64,000 nucleotides of DNA, from NCBI RefSeq assembly GCF_015354575.1, contig NZ_JACAFQ010000015.1:17832-81831 (forward strand), read 5' to 3'. Positions 39,316 through 49,973 of this stretch are shown piece after piece. Source of the DNA: Pseudomonas sp. UFMG81 (lineage in GTDB: Bacteria; Pseudomonadota; Gammaproteobacteria; Pseudomonadales; Pseudomonadaceae). A model generated the notes under the pieces. The model was given only the letters and a program-made list of their open reading frames with translations, was not told the origin of the DNA and made no database searches. The translations under genes were made by a program, and so were the position numbers. Each line of letters begins with the position of its first letter. Position 1 is the first letter of the stretch.

Positions 39316-39342
39316 ACGCCCTGACTCAATCAGGGCGTTTTT
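39316..39342 (+). terminator. Intrinsic terminator ending at the ispF start codon
   Basis: ACGCCCTGA pairs with TCAGGGCGT over a 5-base loop and runs into a T tract that stops two bases before the ispF ATG. See findings for the odd placement. Confidence 0.75.
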
Positions 39343-39344
39343 CT

Positions 39345-39818
39345 ATGCGTATTGGCCATGGCTACGATGTCCACCGTTTCTGCGACGGTGATTTCATTAC
39401 CCTGGGCGGGGTGCGTATCCCCCACAAATACGGCCTGCTGGCCCATTCCGACGGCGATGTGCTGCTGCACGCCCTGAGCGATGCCCTGCTGGGTGCCGCG
39501 GCGTTGGGCGATATCGGCAAGCACTTCCCCGACACCGACCCGCAGTTCAAGGGCGCCGACAGCCGCGTGCTGCTGCGTCATGTGGTCGTTGTGGTCCGCG
39601 ACAAAGGCTGGAAAGTGGGCAACGTCGACGCCACCATCGTCGCCCAGGCACCGAAGATGGCCCCACACATCGAAACCATGCGCCAGTACATCGCCGAAGA
39701 CCTGCAGGTCGAGCTCGACCAGGTCAACGTCAAGGCCACCACCGAAGAGAAGCTGGGCTTCACCGGCCGTGAGGAGGGCATCGCCGTGCACGCGGTTGCC
39801 CTGCTGCTACCCGTATGA
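39345..39818 (+). CDS. ispF: 2-C-methyl-D-erythritol 2,4-cyclodiphosphate synthase
   Basis: A 157-residue MEP-pathway enzyme. Metal-binding and active-site motifs GHGYDVHRF and [20 protein letters not shown] are present. No Shine-Dalgarno sequence precedes the ATG, because a terminator hairpin occupies that place. It overlaps truD by 4 bases, the ispF-truD-surE-pcm order of Gammaproteobacteria. Confidence 0.96.
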   Translation: MRIGHGYDVHRFCDGDFITLGGVRIPHKYGLLAHSDGDVLLHALSDALLGAAALGDIGKHFPDTDPQFKGADSRVLLRHVVVVVRDKGWKVGNVDATIVAQAPKMAPHIETMRQYIAEDLQVELDQVNVKATTEEKLGFTGREEGIAVHAVALLLPV

Positions 39819-40860
39819 CCGAACTGGAACTGCTGGGGCCGCGCGCCTCGGGTGATGCACTGGGCACCGCGGTGCTCAAGGCGGTAGCCGAAGACTTCCA
39901 GGTCGATGAAGTGCTGGATATCCCGCTGTCCGGCCAGGGCGAGCACCTGTGGCTGTGGGTCGAGAAGCGCGACCTCAACACCGAAGAGGCCGCCCGCCGC
40001 CTGGCCCGCGCCGCTGGCGTGCCCGTGCGTTCGATCAGCTATGCCGGCCTCAAGGACCGCCAGGCCTTGACCCGTCAATGGTTCAGCCTGCACTTGCCAG
40101 GCAAGGCCGACCCGGACCTGTCCCGCGCAGAGGACGACACCCTGCGCGTGCTCAAGCAGGTGCGCCACTCGCGCAAGCTGCAACGCGGCGCCCATTCGGC
40201 CAACGGTTTCACCTTGCGCCTGACGGGTCTGACCGCTGACCACCAAGCCCTTGATGAACGCCTCGAGCAGCTCAAGCAGCACGGTGTGCCCAATTACTTC
40301 GGTGGCCAGCGCTTCGGCCATGCCGGCGGCAACGTCCACGATGCCCAGGAGTGGGCCGCGCGCCAGGCCCTGCCGGAACAACGCAACGTCCGTTCGCGGC
40401 TGCTCTCCGCCGCGCGCAGTTACCTGTTCAACCAGGTGCTCGCCGCACGGGTGGCCGACGGCAGCTGGCAGCGCGCCCAGGTGGGTGACCTGCTGGCCTT
40501 CACCGACAGCCGCAGCTTCTTCCCGGCCGGCGAGGCCGAATGCAGCGACCCACGGCTGGCGATTCTCGACCTGCACCCCACCGGCCCGATGTGGGGCGAA
40601 GGCGAAGCGCCCAGCAGCGGTGCCACGCAGGCTGTCGAGTCGACCATCGCCGAACGTCACCCAGCGCTGTGCCAGTGGTTGGCGCGCGCGGGCATGGATC
40701 ACGAACGGCGCATACTGCGGCTCCCTATTGGGCGGCTGACGTGGCATTATCCCGAGCCTGATATCCTGCAACTGGAATTCGTCCTTCCGGCCGGATGCTT
40801 CGCCACCGTGGTGGTGCGCGAACTCGTCGATCTGGTGCCGGCAGGGCAGACGGACAGCCC

Positions 40861-40873
<13 letters not shown>
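39815..40873 (+). CDS. truD: tRNA pseudouridine(13) synthase
   Basis: A 352-residue pseudouridine synthase. The catalytic Asp is in [17 protein letters not shown], and [10 protein letters not shown] is a second family signature. It overlaps ispF and surE (13 bases), indicating a tightly packed operon. Confidence 0.95.
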
Positions 40874-42287
<1,414 letters not shown>

Positions 42288-42464
42288 GCGACGCACCAGG
42301 AATATTTGCGTCAGCGACGAATTACTGCCCCCGTGCCCTGTCTATCTGGCGTGGTGCAGGCGTTAGCCGCGCTCACGGGCCACCTCAAGCGAGGCGGCTC
42401 GGTTATAATTGCAACAATATTGCATTTGGTATCGTCATCTTTTTGCACCATGAGGGGAGCGCGG

Positions 42465-43319
42465 GTGGGTCACACAGGCATGCGGCAGCGCAAGGATCGA
42501 TCGGGTTTGAAGCTTCTGGCGATTGCGCTGGCCATGGGCACCCTGTTGGCCGGCTGCTCGAGCACAGGCTCCAGCGGTGCCCGCGTGGTCGACCGCAATA
42601 ACGCGGCGCCCAAGCGCCCGGCCGTTACTTCTGGGCAATACATCGTCAAGCCCGGTGACACGCTGTTCTCCATCGCCTTCCGCTACGGTTGGGACTACAA
42701 GGAGCTGGCGGCGCGCAACAACATTGCCGCGCCCTATACCATCCGTCCCGGCCAGCCCATCCGTTTCAGCAGTGCCGCCGGGGGCACCACCACCGTGGTC
42801 AGTGGTCCGTCTTCGTCGAGCAGGACCACCGTGATTCGCCGTCCAGTCAACCCCACCACGCCAGCTGCCAACAATGGCAAATCGGCCACTCCGGCGCCTA
42901 CGCCCTCCACGCAAACGGTTGCCACGGTGCCCGCCGCAGAGCGCGCCGTAGGCGGTTGGACGTGGCCGGCGAACGGTGTGCTGATTGGAAAATTTGCTTC
43001 AAACGGCAGTTTGAATAAAGGCATTGATATCGCCGGTGATTTGGGACAGCCTGTTTTTGCTGCGTCTGATGGTGCGGTGGTTTACGCCGGCAGTGGCTTG
43101 AGGGGTTACGGCGAGCTGGTCATCATCAAGCACAGCGATACCTACGTCAGTGCCTACGGTCACAACCGCAGGCTTTTGGTTCGGGAGGGGCAGCAGGTCA
43201 AGGCAGGGCAGACGATCGCAGAGATGGGGTCCACGGGCACTGATCGGGTGAAGCTGCATTTCGAGATTCGCCGCCAGGGCAAACCCGTCGATCCTCTCCA
43301 GTTCCTCCCACGCCGTTGA
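42465..43319 (+). CDS. nlpD: NlpD-like murein hydrolase activator lipoprotein
   Basis: A 284-residue envelope protein with a lipoprotein signal (LLAIALAMGTLLAGC, lipid Cys at residue 31). A LysM domain (YIVKPGDTLFSIAFRYGWDYKELA) and a Pro/Ser/Thr-rich linker follow, then a C-terminal M23-like domain (KGIDIAGDLGQPVFAASDG ... LHFEIRRQGKPVDPLQFL). The zinc ligands are degenerate, as in amidase activators. GTG at 42465 is chosen for GAGGGGAG upstream; ATG at 42450 or 42480 are alternatives. The main rpoS promoter of pseudomonads lies within this gene. Confidence 0.9.
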   Translation: MGHTGMRQRKDRSGLKLLAIALAMGTLLAGCSSTGSSGARVVDRNNAAPKRPAVTSGQYIVKPGDTLFSIAFRYGWDYKELAARNNIAAPYTIRPGQPIRFSSAAGGTTTVVSGPSSSSRTTVIRRPVNPTTPAANNGKSATPAPTPSTQTVATVPAAERAVGGWTWPANGVLIGKFASNGSLNKGIDIAGDLGQPVFAASDGAVVYAGSGLRGYGELVIIKHSDTYVSAYGHNRRLLVREGQQVKAGQTIAEMGSTGTDRVKLHFEIRRQGKPVDPLQFLPRR

Positions 43320-43424
43320 CCGTTGTCCCAGCCTGTTCCTTGGATGTAGAGGGGACAGGCTCCAGCGCTGCCACGGAAAGGTGACGCTCGAGTCTGAGTT
43401 CGAACTCAGCAAAGGACTATAACA

Positions 43425-44432
<1,008 letters not shown>

Positions 44433-44451
44433 TACTGACGTAGCTGTCGAG

Positions 44452-44485
44452 ACGCCCCGACTTGTTCGGGGCGTTTGCGTTTTTG
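44452..44485 (+). terminator. Intrinsic terminator of rpoS
   Basis: ACGCCCCGA pairs with TCGGGGCGT over CTTGT, followed by TTGCGTTTTT. It lies 20 bases after the rpoS stop. Confidence 0.8.
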
Positions 44486-44503
44486 GGATTTGGGAATGGC
44501 CTG

Positions 44504-44526
44504 TTCGCCGGCAAGCCGGCTCCTAC
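44504..44526. repeat. Single REP, CCGGCAAGCCGG type
   Basis: TTCGCCGGCAAGCCGGCTCC followed by TAC: an unpaired REP between the rpoS terminator and the rsmZ upstream site. Apart from it, the terminator and the rsmZ elements, the gap 44433-44950 holds nothing that looks coding. Confidence 0.75.
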
Positions 44527-44576
44527 GAAAGCGCCACGTTGCTGAACATTTACTTATCTACCCTAGTGCCATTGCA

Positions 44577-44617
44577 TGTAAGCAATCGCTTACGCGTTGT
44601 GTAAGCGATTGCTGTAG
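44577..44617 (+). promoter_or_regulatory. GacA upstream activating site of rsmZ, doubled
   Basis: TGTAAG-N6-CTTACG at 44577-44594 matches the GacA site consensus (TGTAAG-N6-CTTACA) with one mismatch, and lies about 174-190 bases before the RNA start, the known distance for rsmZ. A second TGTAAG at 44600-44605 belongs to a 13-base perfect inverted repeat: AGCAATCGCTTAC at 44581-44593 and its complement at 44601-44613. Confidence 0.8.
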
Positions 44618-44731
44618 GGATCGGTAAATCAAAGTCGTTTTCAATGACATACTTTTTCTAAAGTCATGAAAAATAAGGGTTTATTTTTATTTGTAAAAGT
44701 TTCATCTGAAACGATCGGAGAGATTCACCGC

Positions 44732-44759
44732 TTGTATGCGGTCTCGAAATCGCTAGTAT
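44732..44759 (+). promoter_or_regulatory. Predicted rsmZ promoter
   Basis: A -10 box TAGTAT (44754-44759) lies 8 bases before the RNA start. A weak -35-like TTGTAT (44732-44737) is 16 bases upstream. The poor -35 fits a promoter that depends on the GacA activator. Confidence 0.5.
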
Positions 44760-44767
44760 TCGAACTG

Positions 44768-44900
44768 TGTCGACGGACTGACACAGGCTTTCAGGATGAA
44801 GGCCAAGGACATCGCAAGACGCGATTCATCAGGACGATGAGTGGGATATACAGGGACTACGGAAAAAAATGTGGGCGGTTCATACCGCCCCTTTTTTTTT
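44768..44900 (+). ncRNA. rsmZ: RsmZ regulatory small RNA
   Basis: About 130 nucleotides of non-coding RNA that titrates RsmA/CsrA-type translational repressors. It starts TGTCGACGGACTGACACA, so the first GGA is displayed in a hairpin loop as in known RsmZ. Seven GGA motifs follow each other (GGAC, GGAT, GGAC, GGAC, GGAT, GGAC, GGAA). The end is the terminator GGGCGGT-TCAT-ACCGCCC plus a long T run. Position between rpoS and fdxA is the conserved pseudomonad location. Confidence 0.93.
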
Positions 44901-44913
44901 GCCTGCGAAAACG

Positions 44914-44940
44914 AAAAAAGGCCCGTTACGGGCCTTTTTC
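44914..44940 (-). terminator. Intrinsic terminator of fdxA (bidirectional)
   Basis: AAAAAGGCCCG-TTA-CGGGCCTTTTT has A and T flanks on both sides. It lies 10 bases past the fdxA stop (on minus) and could also back up rsmZ termination. Confidence 0.75.
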
Positions 44941-44950
44941 ACACCTGTGC

Positions 44951-45274
44951 TCAGCGCTCCAGGTCAGCGATCTTGCCGGTCTTGCCATCCCACTCTTCAG
45001 CGTCAGGCAGGGCATCCTTGCGCTCGGTGATGTTCGGCCAGATTTCTGCGAGTTCGGCATTGAGCTCGATGAAGTTTTCCATGCCGGCAGGGATCTCGTC
45101 TTCCGAGAAGATGGCCTGGGCCGGGCATTCAGGCTCGCACAGTGCGCAATCGATGCACTCGTCCGGGTGAATCACCAGGAAGTTCGGGCCTTCGTAGAAG
45201 CAGTCCACCGGACAGACTTCCACGCAGTCGGTGTACTTGCATTTGATGCAGTTGTCGGTGACGACGAAGGTCAT
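44951..45274 (-). CDS. fdxA: Ferredoxin, 7Fe type (3Fe-4S / 4Fe-4S)
   Basis: A 107-residue ferredoxin. Two Cys clusters are visible: [21 protein letters not shown] and [19 protein letters not shown] long C-terminal extension follows, as in Azotobacter-type FdI. The start is ATG at 45274 ([12 protein letters not shown]); 20 upstream in-frame residues have no family counterpart. It lies between rsmZ and mutS on minus, the usual pseudomonad order. The electron partner is not known from context. Confidence 0.95.
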   Translation of the reverse strand: MTFVVTDNCIKCKYTDCVEVCPVDCFYEGPNFLVIHPDECIDCALCEPECPAQAIFSEDEIPAGMENFIELNAELAEIWPNITERKDALPDAEEWDGKTGKIADLER

Positions 45275-45413
45275 TTCTAATTCTCTCCTCAGGCGACGGC
45301 AGCTTGCCCTTCCTTCCAGGGCAGCGCGGTTCACGGTGGTGGCAGCAGGCCAGGCTAATAACCTGCAGCGCTCGCGAACCGCGCCGGATTCTACCAGCTT
45401 GCGCGGGTGGCCG

Positions 45414-47987
45414 TTATAACAGGTTCTTTAGTTGATATAGCATTTCGATAGCTTGGCGCGGCGTCATGTCGTCCAGGTCCAGCTTGCCCAGCTTCTCGAT
45501 GGCTGGGTGCGGCAGGCTGGCGAACAGGTCGCTTTGGTGCGGCACGCCTGGCTCGCCCTTGCTCTTGCTGGCAATCGGCGCTTCATGGGGCAGGCTGCTG
45601 GTTTCCAGGCGGCCCAGGTGCTCGCGGGCGCGCTGGATTACCGCTCCTGGCACACCGGCCAGCTGCGCCACGGCCAGGCCGTAGCTCTGGCTGGCCGGGC
45701 CCGGCAGCACATGGTGCAGGAACACGATGCGCTCGTTGTGCTCGGTGGCGTTCAGGTGCACGTTGGCCACCAGCGGTTCGCTCTCCGGCAGTACGGTCAG
45801 CTCGAAGTAGTGGGTGGCGAACAGCGTGTAGGCGCGCAGCTGGGCCAGGCGCTCGGCGGCGGCCCAGGCCAGCGACAGGCCGTCGAAGGTGCTGGTACCA
45901 CGGCCCACTTCGTCCATCAGCACCAGGCTGCGGTCGGTGGCGTTGTGCAGGATGTTGGCGGTCTCGCTCATCTCGACCATGAAGGTCGAGCGCCCGCCGG
46001 CCAGGTCGTCGCTGGAGCCGATGCGGGTGAAGATGCGGTCGACCGGCGACAGTTCGCAACGGGCGGCCGGGACGAAGCTGCCGATATGGGCCATCAGCAC
46101 GATCAGTGCGGTCTGGCGCATGTAGGTGGACTTACCGCCCATGTTCGGGCCGGTGATGATCAACATGCGCGTGCTGTTGTCGAGCCCCAGGTCGTTGGCC
46201 ACGAACGGCGTGGTCAGCACCTGCTCGACCACTGGGTGGCGGCCCTGCTCGATGCGCAGGCAGGGTTCGTCGACGAAGCTTGGGCAGTTCAGGTCAAGGT
46301 TGAGCGCGCGCTCGGCGAGGTTGCTCAGCACGTCCAGCTCGGCCAGGGCCGCGGCGCTGTCCTGCAACGGCGCCAAGTGGCCGATGAGGGTTTCGAGCAG
46401 GGCGTCGTAGAGCATCTTTTCCCGGGCCAGGGCGCGGCTTTTAGCTGACAGCGCCTTGTCCTCGAAGGCCTTGAGCTCAGGGGTGATGAAGCGTTCGGCG
46501 CCCTTGAGGGTCTGGCGGCGGATATAGTCGCCTGGCGCCTGCTCGGCCTGCTTGGTCGGCAGCTCGATGAAATAGCCATGGACACGGTTGTAGCCGACCT
46601 TGAGGTTGGCCAGGCCGGTGCGGGCCTTCTCGCGGGCTTCCAGGTCGATGAGGAACTGGCCGGCGTTCTCGCTCATGGCCAGCAGTTCGTCCAGTTCGCT
46701 GTCGTAACCGGTCTTGAGCACGCCGCCGTCGCGGATGACCGCGGGCGGTGTGTCGATGATTGCCCGCTCCAGCAGGCCAGACAGTTCCGGGTAGGTGCCG
46801 GTGATCGCGGCCAGGCGCGCCAGGTGCGGTGCCTCCAGCTCGGCCATGGCGTTCTGCAGCTCGGGCAGGGCACCCAGGGCGTCGCGCAGGCGTGCCAGGT
46901 CGCGGGGGCGGGCATTGCGCAGGCCGATACGGGCGAGAATCCGCTCGATATCGCCGATCTCTTTGAGCTGCGGTTGCAGCTTTTCAAAGCGGTAGCCGTC
47001 GAGCAGGCAGCGGATCGAGTCCTGGCGCGCCTTGAGCACTTTCAGGTCGCGCAACGGGCGGTTCAGCCAGCGGCTCAGCAGGCGGCTGGCCATGGCGGTC
47101 TGGCAACGGTCGATTACCGATTGCAAGGTGTTGTCGCGCCCACCCGCCAGGTTGATGTCCAGCTCCAGGTTGCGGCGGCTGGCACCGTCGAGGATGACGG
47201 TGTCGTCCATGCGCTCATGGCGCAGGCTGCGCAGGTGGGGCAGGGCGGTGCGCTGGGTTTCCTTGGCGTAGGTCAGCAGGCAGCCGGCGGCGCCGATGGC
47301 CAGGGTCAGCTTGTCGCAACCGAAGCCCTTGAGGTCTTTGGTGGCGAACTGTTGGCACAGGCTCTTGCGCGCCGACTCACGGTCGAAGTCCCACGGCGCA
47401 CGGCGGCGGGCGCCTGGGCGCTTCTCGGCCGGCAGGCCCTGTGGCCAGTCGTCGGGGATCAGCAGTTCCACCGGGTTGATCCGCTCGAGCTCCGCCAGCA
47501 GGTTTTCCCAGCCCTTGATCTCCTGCACGCTGAAGTTGCCGCTGGTGATGTCCAGCACCGCCAGGCCGAACAGCCGCTCGTCACCCAGCAGGGCGGCGAT
47601 CAGGTTGTCGCGGCGCTCGTCGAGCAGGGCCTCGTCGCTGATGGTGCCCGGGGTGATGATCCGCACCACCTGGCGCTCCACCGGGCCCTTGCTGGTGGCC
47701 GGGTCACCGATCTGCTCGCAGATCACCACCGACTCGCCGAGCTTGACCAGCTTGGCCAGATAGCCTTCCAGCGAATGGAACGGAATCCCGCACATGGGGA
47801 TCGACTGGCCCGCCGACTGCCCGCGGGCGGTCAGGGTGATATCCAGCAGTTTCGCGGCTTTCTTCGCATCCTCGTAGAAGATTTCGTAGAAGTCGCCCAT
47901 GCGGTAGAACATCAGCTGGTCTGGGTGCTGGTGCTTGAGCTTCCAGTACTGCTGCATCATCGGGGTGTGTGCGGAGAGATCAGACAT
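45414..47987 (-). CDS. mutS: DNA mismatch repair protein MutS
   Basis: An 857-residue mismatch-binding ATPase. The N-terminal mismatch-recognition motif is [16 protein letters not shown] (Phe-X-Glu). The Walker A loop [14 protein letters not shown] lies around residue 615-625, with [12 protein letters not shown] (Walker B) and [10 protein letters not shown] helix-turn-helix tail ends the protein. Length is normal. The tailocin cluster begins upstream of it, so mutS marks the left border of the insertion site. Confidence 0.98.
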   Translation of the reverse strand: MSDLSAHTPMMQQYWKLKHQHPDQLMFYRMGDFYEIFYEDAKKAAKLLDITLTARGQSAGQSIPMCGIPFHSLEGYLAKLVKLGESVVICEQIGDPATSKGPVERQVVRIITPGTISDEALLDERRDNLIAALLGDERLFGLAVLDITSGNFSVQEIKGWENLLAELERINPVELLIPDDWPQGLPAEKRPGARRRAPWDFDRESARKSLCQQFATKDLKGFGCDKLTLAIGAAGCLLTYAKETQRTALPHLRSLRHERMDDTVILDGASRRNLELDINLAGGRDNTLQSVIDRCQTAMASRLLSRWLNRPLRDLKVLKARQDSIRCLLDGYRFEKLQPQLKEIGDIERILARIGLRNARPRDLARLRDALGALPELQNAMAELEAPHLARLAAITGTYPELSGLLERAIIDTPPAVIRDGGVLKTGYDSELDELLAMSENAGQFLIDLEAREKARTGLANLKVGYNRVHGYFIELPTKQAEQAPGDYIRRQTLKGAERFITPELKAFEDKALSAKSRALAREKMLYDALLETLIGHLAPLQDSAAALAELDVLSNLAERALNLDLNCPSFVDEPCLRIEQGRHPVVEQVLTTPFVANDLGLDNSTRMLIITGPNMGGKSTYMRQTALIVLMAHIGSFVPAARCELSPVDRIFTRIGSSDDLAGGRSTFMVEMSETANILHNATDRSLVLMDEVGRGTSTFDGLSLAWAAAERLAQLRAYTLFATHYFELTVLPESEPLVANVHLNATEHNERIVFLHHVLPGPASQSYGLAVAQLAGVPGAVIQRAREHLGRLETSSLPHEAPIASKSKGEPGVPHQSDLFASLPHPAIEKLGKLDLDDMTPRQAIEMLYQLKNLL

Positions 47988-48090
47988 TCAGGGCCTTACA
48001 GCGGGTGGTCTGGTGGCATGTTTCGAAACGCGTAATGGTACAGGCTTTTTCCACCCGATGCAGGGGCGAAGGGTGGGGCAAATCTGCGCA

Positions 48091-48285
48091 TCACCCGTAA
48101 TAGTGGTTGAGCAGCAGCAGTTCGAACACCACCACGAAAACGCAGAACATCACGAAGCCCCGGGTGAACACTCGGCGGGGGCGTTCAAAGGAAGGCAATT
48201 GCTGAATGTTGAATATCAGCATCAGAAGCAACACAAACCAGGCAAGCAGTTGCCGTGGCCATTGGCGCCGAAGGGAGAGGTCCAT
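48091..48285 (-). CDS. Possible small membrane protein
   Basis: A 64-residue reading frame encoding two hydrophobic spans (QLLAWFVLLLMLIFNI and GFVMFCVFVVVFELLLL) joined by a basic turn (PSFERPRRVFTR) and ending NHYYG. The start has GGAGAG-like bases a few positions upstream on minus. It lies 103 bases upstream of mutS on the same strand. I do not recognise a family. The strong hydrophobic/basic pattern supports real coding, but the short length keeps confidence low. Confidence 0.45.
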   Translation of the reverse strand: MDLSLRRQWPRQLLAWFVLLLMLIFNIQQLPSFERPRRVFTRGFVMFCVFVVVFELLLLNHYYG

Positions 48286-48381
48286 GTCGGTGTTCGAATC
48301 CCTGCAATAGATGGAGCACGGCGTGACGATACCGGCCACCACCGCGGCAGACAAGGTAGGGCAAGCCGTTGTACGCAGTGA

Positions 48382-48422
48382 TTGCATTCCGTCTGGCGTG
48401 GCTGCATTATGCACGCTATGCA
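48382..48422 (+). promoter_or_regulatory. Repressor promoter overlapping TGCAT/ATGCA half-sites
   Basis: A -35-like TTGCAT (48382-48387) and -10-like CATTAT (48405-48410) are 17 bases apart and are built from TGCAT half-sites at 48383 and 48403, exactly 20 bases apart. TGCAT-T-ATGCA (48403-48413) is an inverted repeat, and ATGCA recurs at the start codon (48418-48422). This suggests autoregulation and transcription starting at or next to the ATG. Confidence 0.5.
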
Positions 48423-49155
48423 AAAACGCAACGTAGCTTCCACACTCAGAGCACTGCTCGACCGCCACGGCCTGTCCCCGACAGAGCTGCATCGGCGCAC
48501 GGGCGTTCCGCAATCCACCTTGTCGCGCATCCTCAGCGAGAAGATCGTCGACCCGTCCGACAAGCATGTGTCGAAGATCGCCGAGTACTTCGGCGTGAGC
48601 ACCGACCAGTTGCGCGGCCGCGTCGAGCTGGGCGACTCTCGTGAAGCGGCGCCGCTCACCGAAGGCCATGCGGCGTTGAGCGACATCAGCCTGTGGGACG
48701 ACGAGACCCCCGTCGAGGACGACGAGGTTTCCGTTCCTTTTCTTCGTGAGGTCGAATTGGCAGCAGGATCAGGAAGATTCGTCATCGAAGAGAGCGAGCA
48801 TGCGCGCTTGCGCTTCGGCAAGCGCAGCCTGCGCCATAACGGCGTGCAGTTCGACCATGCCAAGTGCGTGACGGTGCGTGGCAACAGCATGCTGCCGGTA
48901 CTGCGCGACGGTGCCACGGTCGGGGTCAACACCGCCAAGTGCTCGATCGGCGACATCATCGATGGCGATCTCTACGCCATCAACCACCATGGCCAGCTGC
49001 GGGTCAAGCAAGTCTACCGGCTGCCCACCGGCATTCGCCTGCGCAGCTTCAACCGCGACGAGCACCCCGACGAGGACTACAGCTTCCAGCAGATGCAGGA
49101 GGAGCAGATCAGCCTGCTCGGCCACGTCTTCTGGTGGGGTATGTACGCCCGCTGA
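48418..49155 (+). CDS. LexA/PrtR-like repressor (XRE HTH + S24 self-cleaving domain)
   Basis: A 245-residue phage-type repressor. The HTH spans about residues 17-41 (LSPTELHRRTGVPQSTLSRI). The C-terminal S24 domain has the cleavage site Ala116-Gly117 (ELAAG), nucleophile Ser157 (RGNSMLP) and Lys197 (LRVKQVY), spaced as in LexA and CI. DNA damage with activated RecA would trigger autocleavage and switch on the tailocin. The start at 48418 is preferred (MQKRNVASTLR); 48409 would add three residues. It corresponds in position and type to PrtR of R/F pyocins; no prtN-like activator is in the window. Confidence 0.88.
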   Translation: MQKRNVASTLRALLDRHGLSPTELHRRTGVPQSTLSRILSEKIVDPSDKHVSKIAEYFGVSTDQLRGRVELGDSREAAPLTEGHAALSDISLWDDETPVEDDEVSVPFLREVELAAGSGRFVIEESEHARLRFGKRSLRHNGVQFDHAKCVTVRGNSMLPVLRDGATVGVNTAKCSIGDIIDGDLYAINHHGQLRVKQVYRLPTGIRLRSFNRDEHPDEDYSFQQMQEEQISLLGHVFWWGMYAR

Positions 49156-49173
49156 GGCACACCCCGCACAACG

Positions 49174-49199
49174 AAAACCCGCCCCGGCGGGTTTTTTTT
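49174..49199 (+). terminator. Intrinsic terminator of the repressor gene
   Basis: AAAACCCGCC pairs with GGCGGGTTTT over a two-base turn, continuing into eight T. It lies 18 bases after the repressor stop. Confidence 0.85.
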
Positions 49200-49242
49200 C
49201 GCCTACAGAAAAGCCCTACACCCCTTACGCGACAAAGCCTCC

Positions 49243-49311
49243 ATGCATTTCAGCAAAATCCAATGCATAAAAGTTTTGCAAAATGCATTGACTGCATATG
49301 CATCAATGCAT
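49243..49311. promoter_or_regulatory. Array of five ATGCAT hexamers: candidate tailocin operator
   Basis: ATGCAT occurs at 49243, 49263, 49283, 49298 and 49306. The first three are spaced exactly 20 bases, about two helical turns. The tract is AT-rich unlike its surroundings. TGCAT half-sites also cover the repressor promoter. The most economical reading is the operator of the S24 repressor, which would silence the holin-to-tail operon. Confidence 0.65.
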
Positions 49312-49316
49312 AACCT
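49288..49316 (+). promoter_or_regulatory. Candidate promoter of the tailocin operon
   Basis: TTGACT (49288-49293) is a good -35 overlapping the third ATGCAT. TAACCT at 49311-49316 (17-base spacing) or CATAAC at 49309 (15) could be the -10. The last two hexamers fall in the spacer, where a bound repressor would block polymerase. Prediction only. Confidence 0.45.
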
Positions 49317-49526
49317 GTGTCTCAAGCCGGACAGCAACCGGTTGTTACACAGGCAGCGATGAACAGGCCTCGACTGTTCAGAGGGTTGGCAACTGGCCCG
49401 GGTGTGCAGCGTAAAGCACCACGATCAGTTATCCGGCGGGCAGGCGGCCGCGGTCGGAGTCACCAATTTGAAGCGGAACCGTGCGGCGTCACCAGTCGTG
49501 GCCGGCGGTTCGCCAACGCATTACTG

Positions 49527-49551
49527 AAAAGCCTGGGAGCCCGGGCTTTTT
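49527..49551 (+). terminator. Intrinsic terminator inside the tailocin leader
   Basis: AAAAGCCTGGG pairs with CCCGGGCTTTT (one T-G wobble) across AG, followed by one more T. It precedes the first gene of the operon by about 70 bases, so transcripts must pass it. Confidence 0.7.
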
Positions 49552-49576
49552 GGAATGCCGAAGGCAACAACATCCC

Positions 49577-49601
49577 GCCCGCCGGCATGTCGTCGGCGGG
49601 C
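49577..49601 (+). other. Hairpin next to the holin ribosome site
   Basis: GCCCGCCG pairs with CGGCGGGC over a 9-base loop and ends about 8 bases before AAGGAG. It may influence holin translation or act with the preceding terminator. Confidence 0.35.
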
Positions 49602-49623
49602 ATTACACAAGGAGTACAGGACA

Positions 49624-49962
49624 GTGACGAACGAGCAACAGACGTTGCTGGAGATGCCGCTCTGGCTGGTGATCGTCCTGGCATTGCTGGGCGGTCTTTC
49701 CGGCGAGATGTGGCGGGCGGACAAGGCCGGCGCCAGGGGCTGGGGGCTGCTCAGGCGGCTGGCGCTGCGCTCCGGGGCCTGCATGGTGTGTGGTGTTTCG
49801 ACGGTCATGCTGCTGTATGCCACGGGCATGTCGATCTGGAGCGCCAGCGCCTTTGGCTGCCTCACCGCCATGGCCGGGGCCGACGTGGCCATCGGCCTCT
49901 ACGAGCGTTGGGCGATCAAGCGCCTGGGGTTGCGTGAAGCACCTCGGGCCGATGAACACTAG
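49624..49962 (+). CDS. Phage holin
   Basis: A 112-residue inner-membrane protein forming lesions for endolysin release. Two to three hydrophobic segments are seen: LWLVIVLALLGGLSG, ACMVCGVSTVMLLYATGM and ASAFGCLTAMAGADVAIGL, with a charged C-terminus. It starts with GTG at 49624 behind AAGGAGTACAGGACA. The overall pattern matches the holin at the head of R-pyocin clusters. The endolysin gene is expected beyond the right end of the window. Confidence 0.8.
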   Translation: MTNEQQTLLEMPLWLVIVLALLGGLSGEMWRADKAGARGWGLLRRLALRSGACMVCGVSTVMLLYATGMSIWSASAFGCLTAMAGADVAIGLYERWAIKRLGLREAPRADEH

Positions 49963-49973
49963 GAGGATCCCGG

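Larger units (their letters stand above)
49317..49623 (+). other. Untranslated leader of the tailocin operon
   Basis: About 300 bases between the predicted promoter and the holin start. I see no credible gene in it. It contains a strong intrinsic terminator (49527-49551) and a GC hairpin (49577-49601) next to the holin ribosome site AAGGAG at 49609-49614. An in-frame reading that continues into the holin region in another frame has no recognisable similarity. Confidence 0.5.

Noticed and set aside
48382..48417. Upstream in-frame start for the S24 repressor
   Set aside because: It would add 12 residues without family support and begin inside the predicted -35 box.
49317..49937. A 206-codon frame running through the tailocin leader into the holin region
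   Set aside because: It lacks a ribosome site and motifs, crosses a terminator and is out of frame with the well-supported holin.
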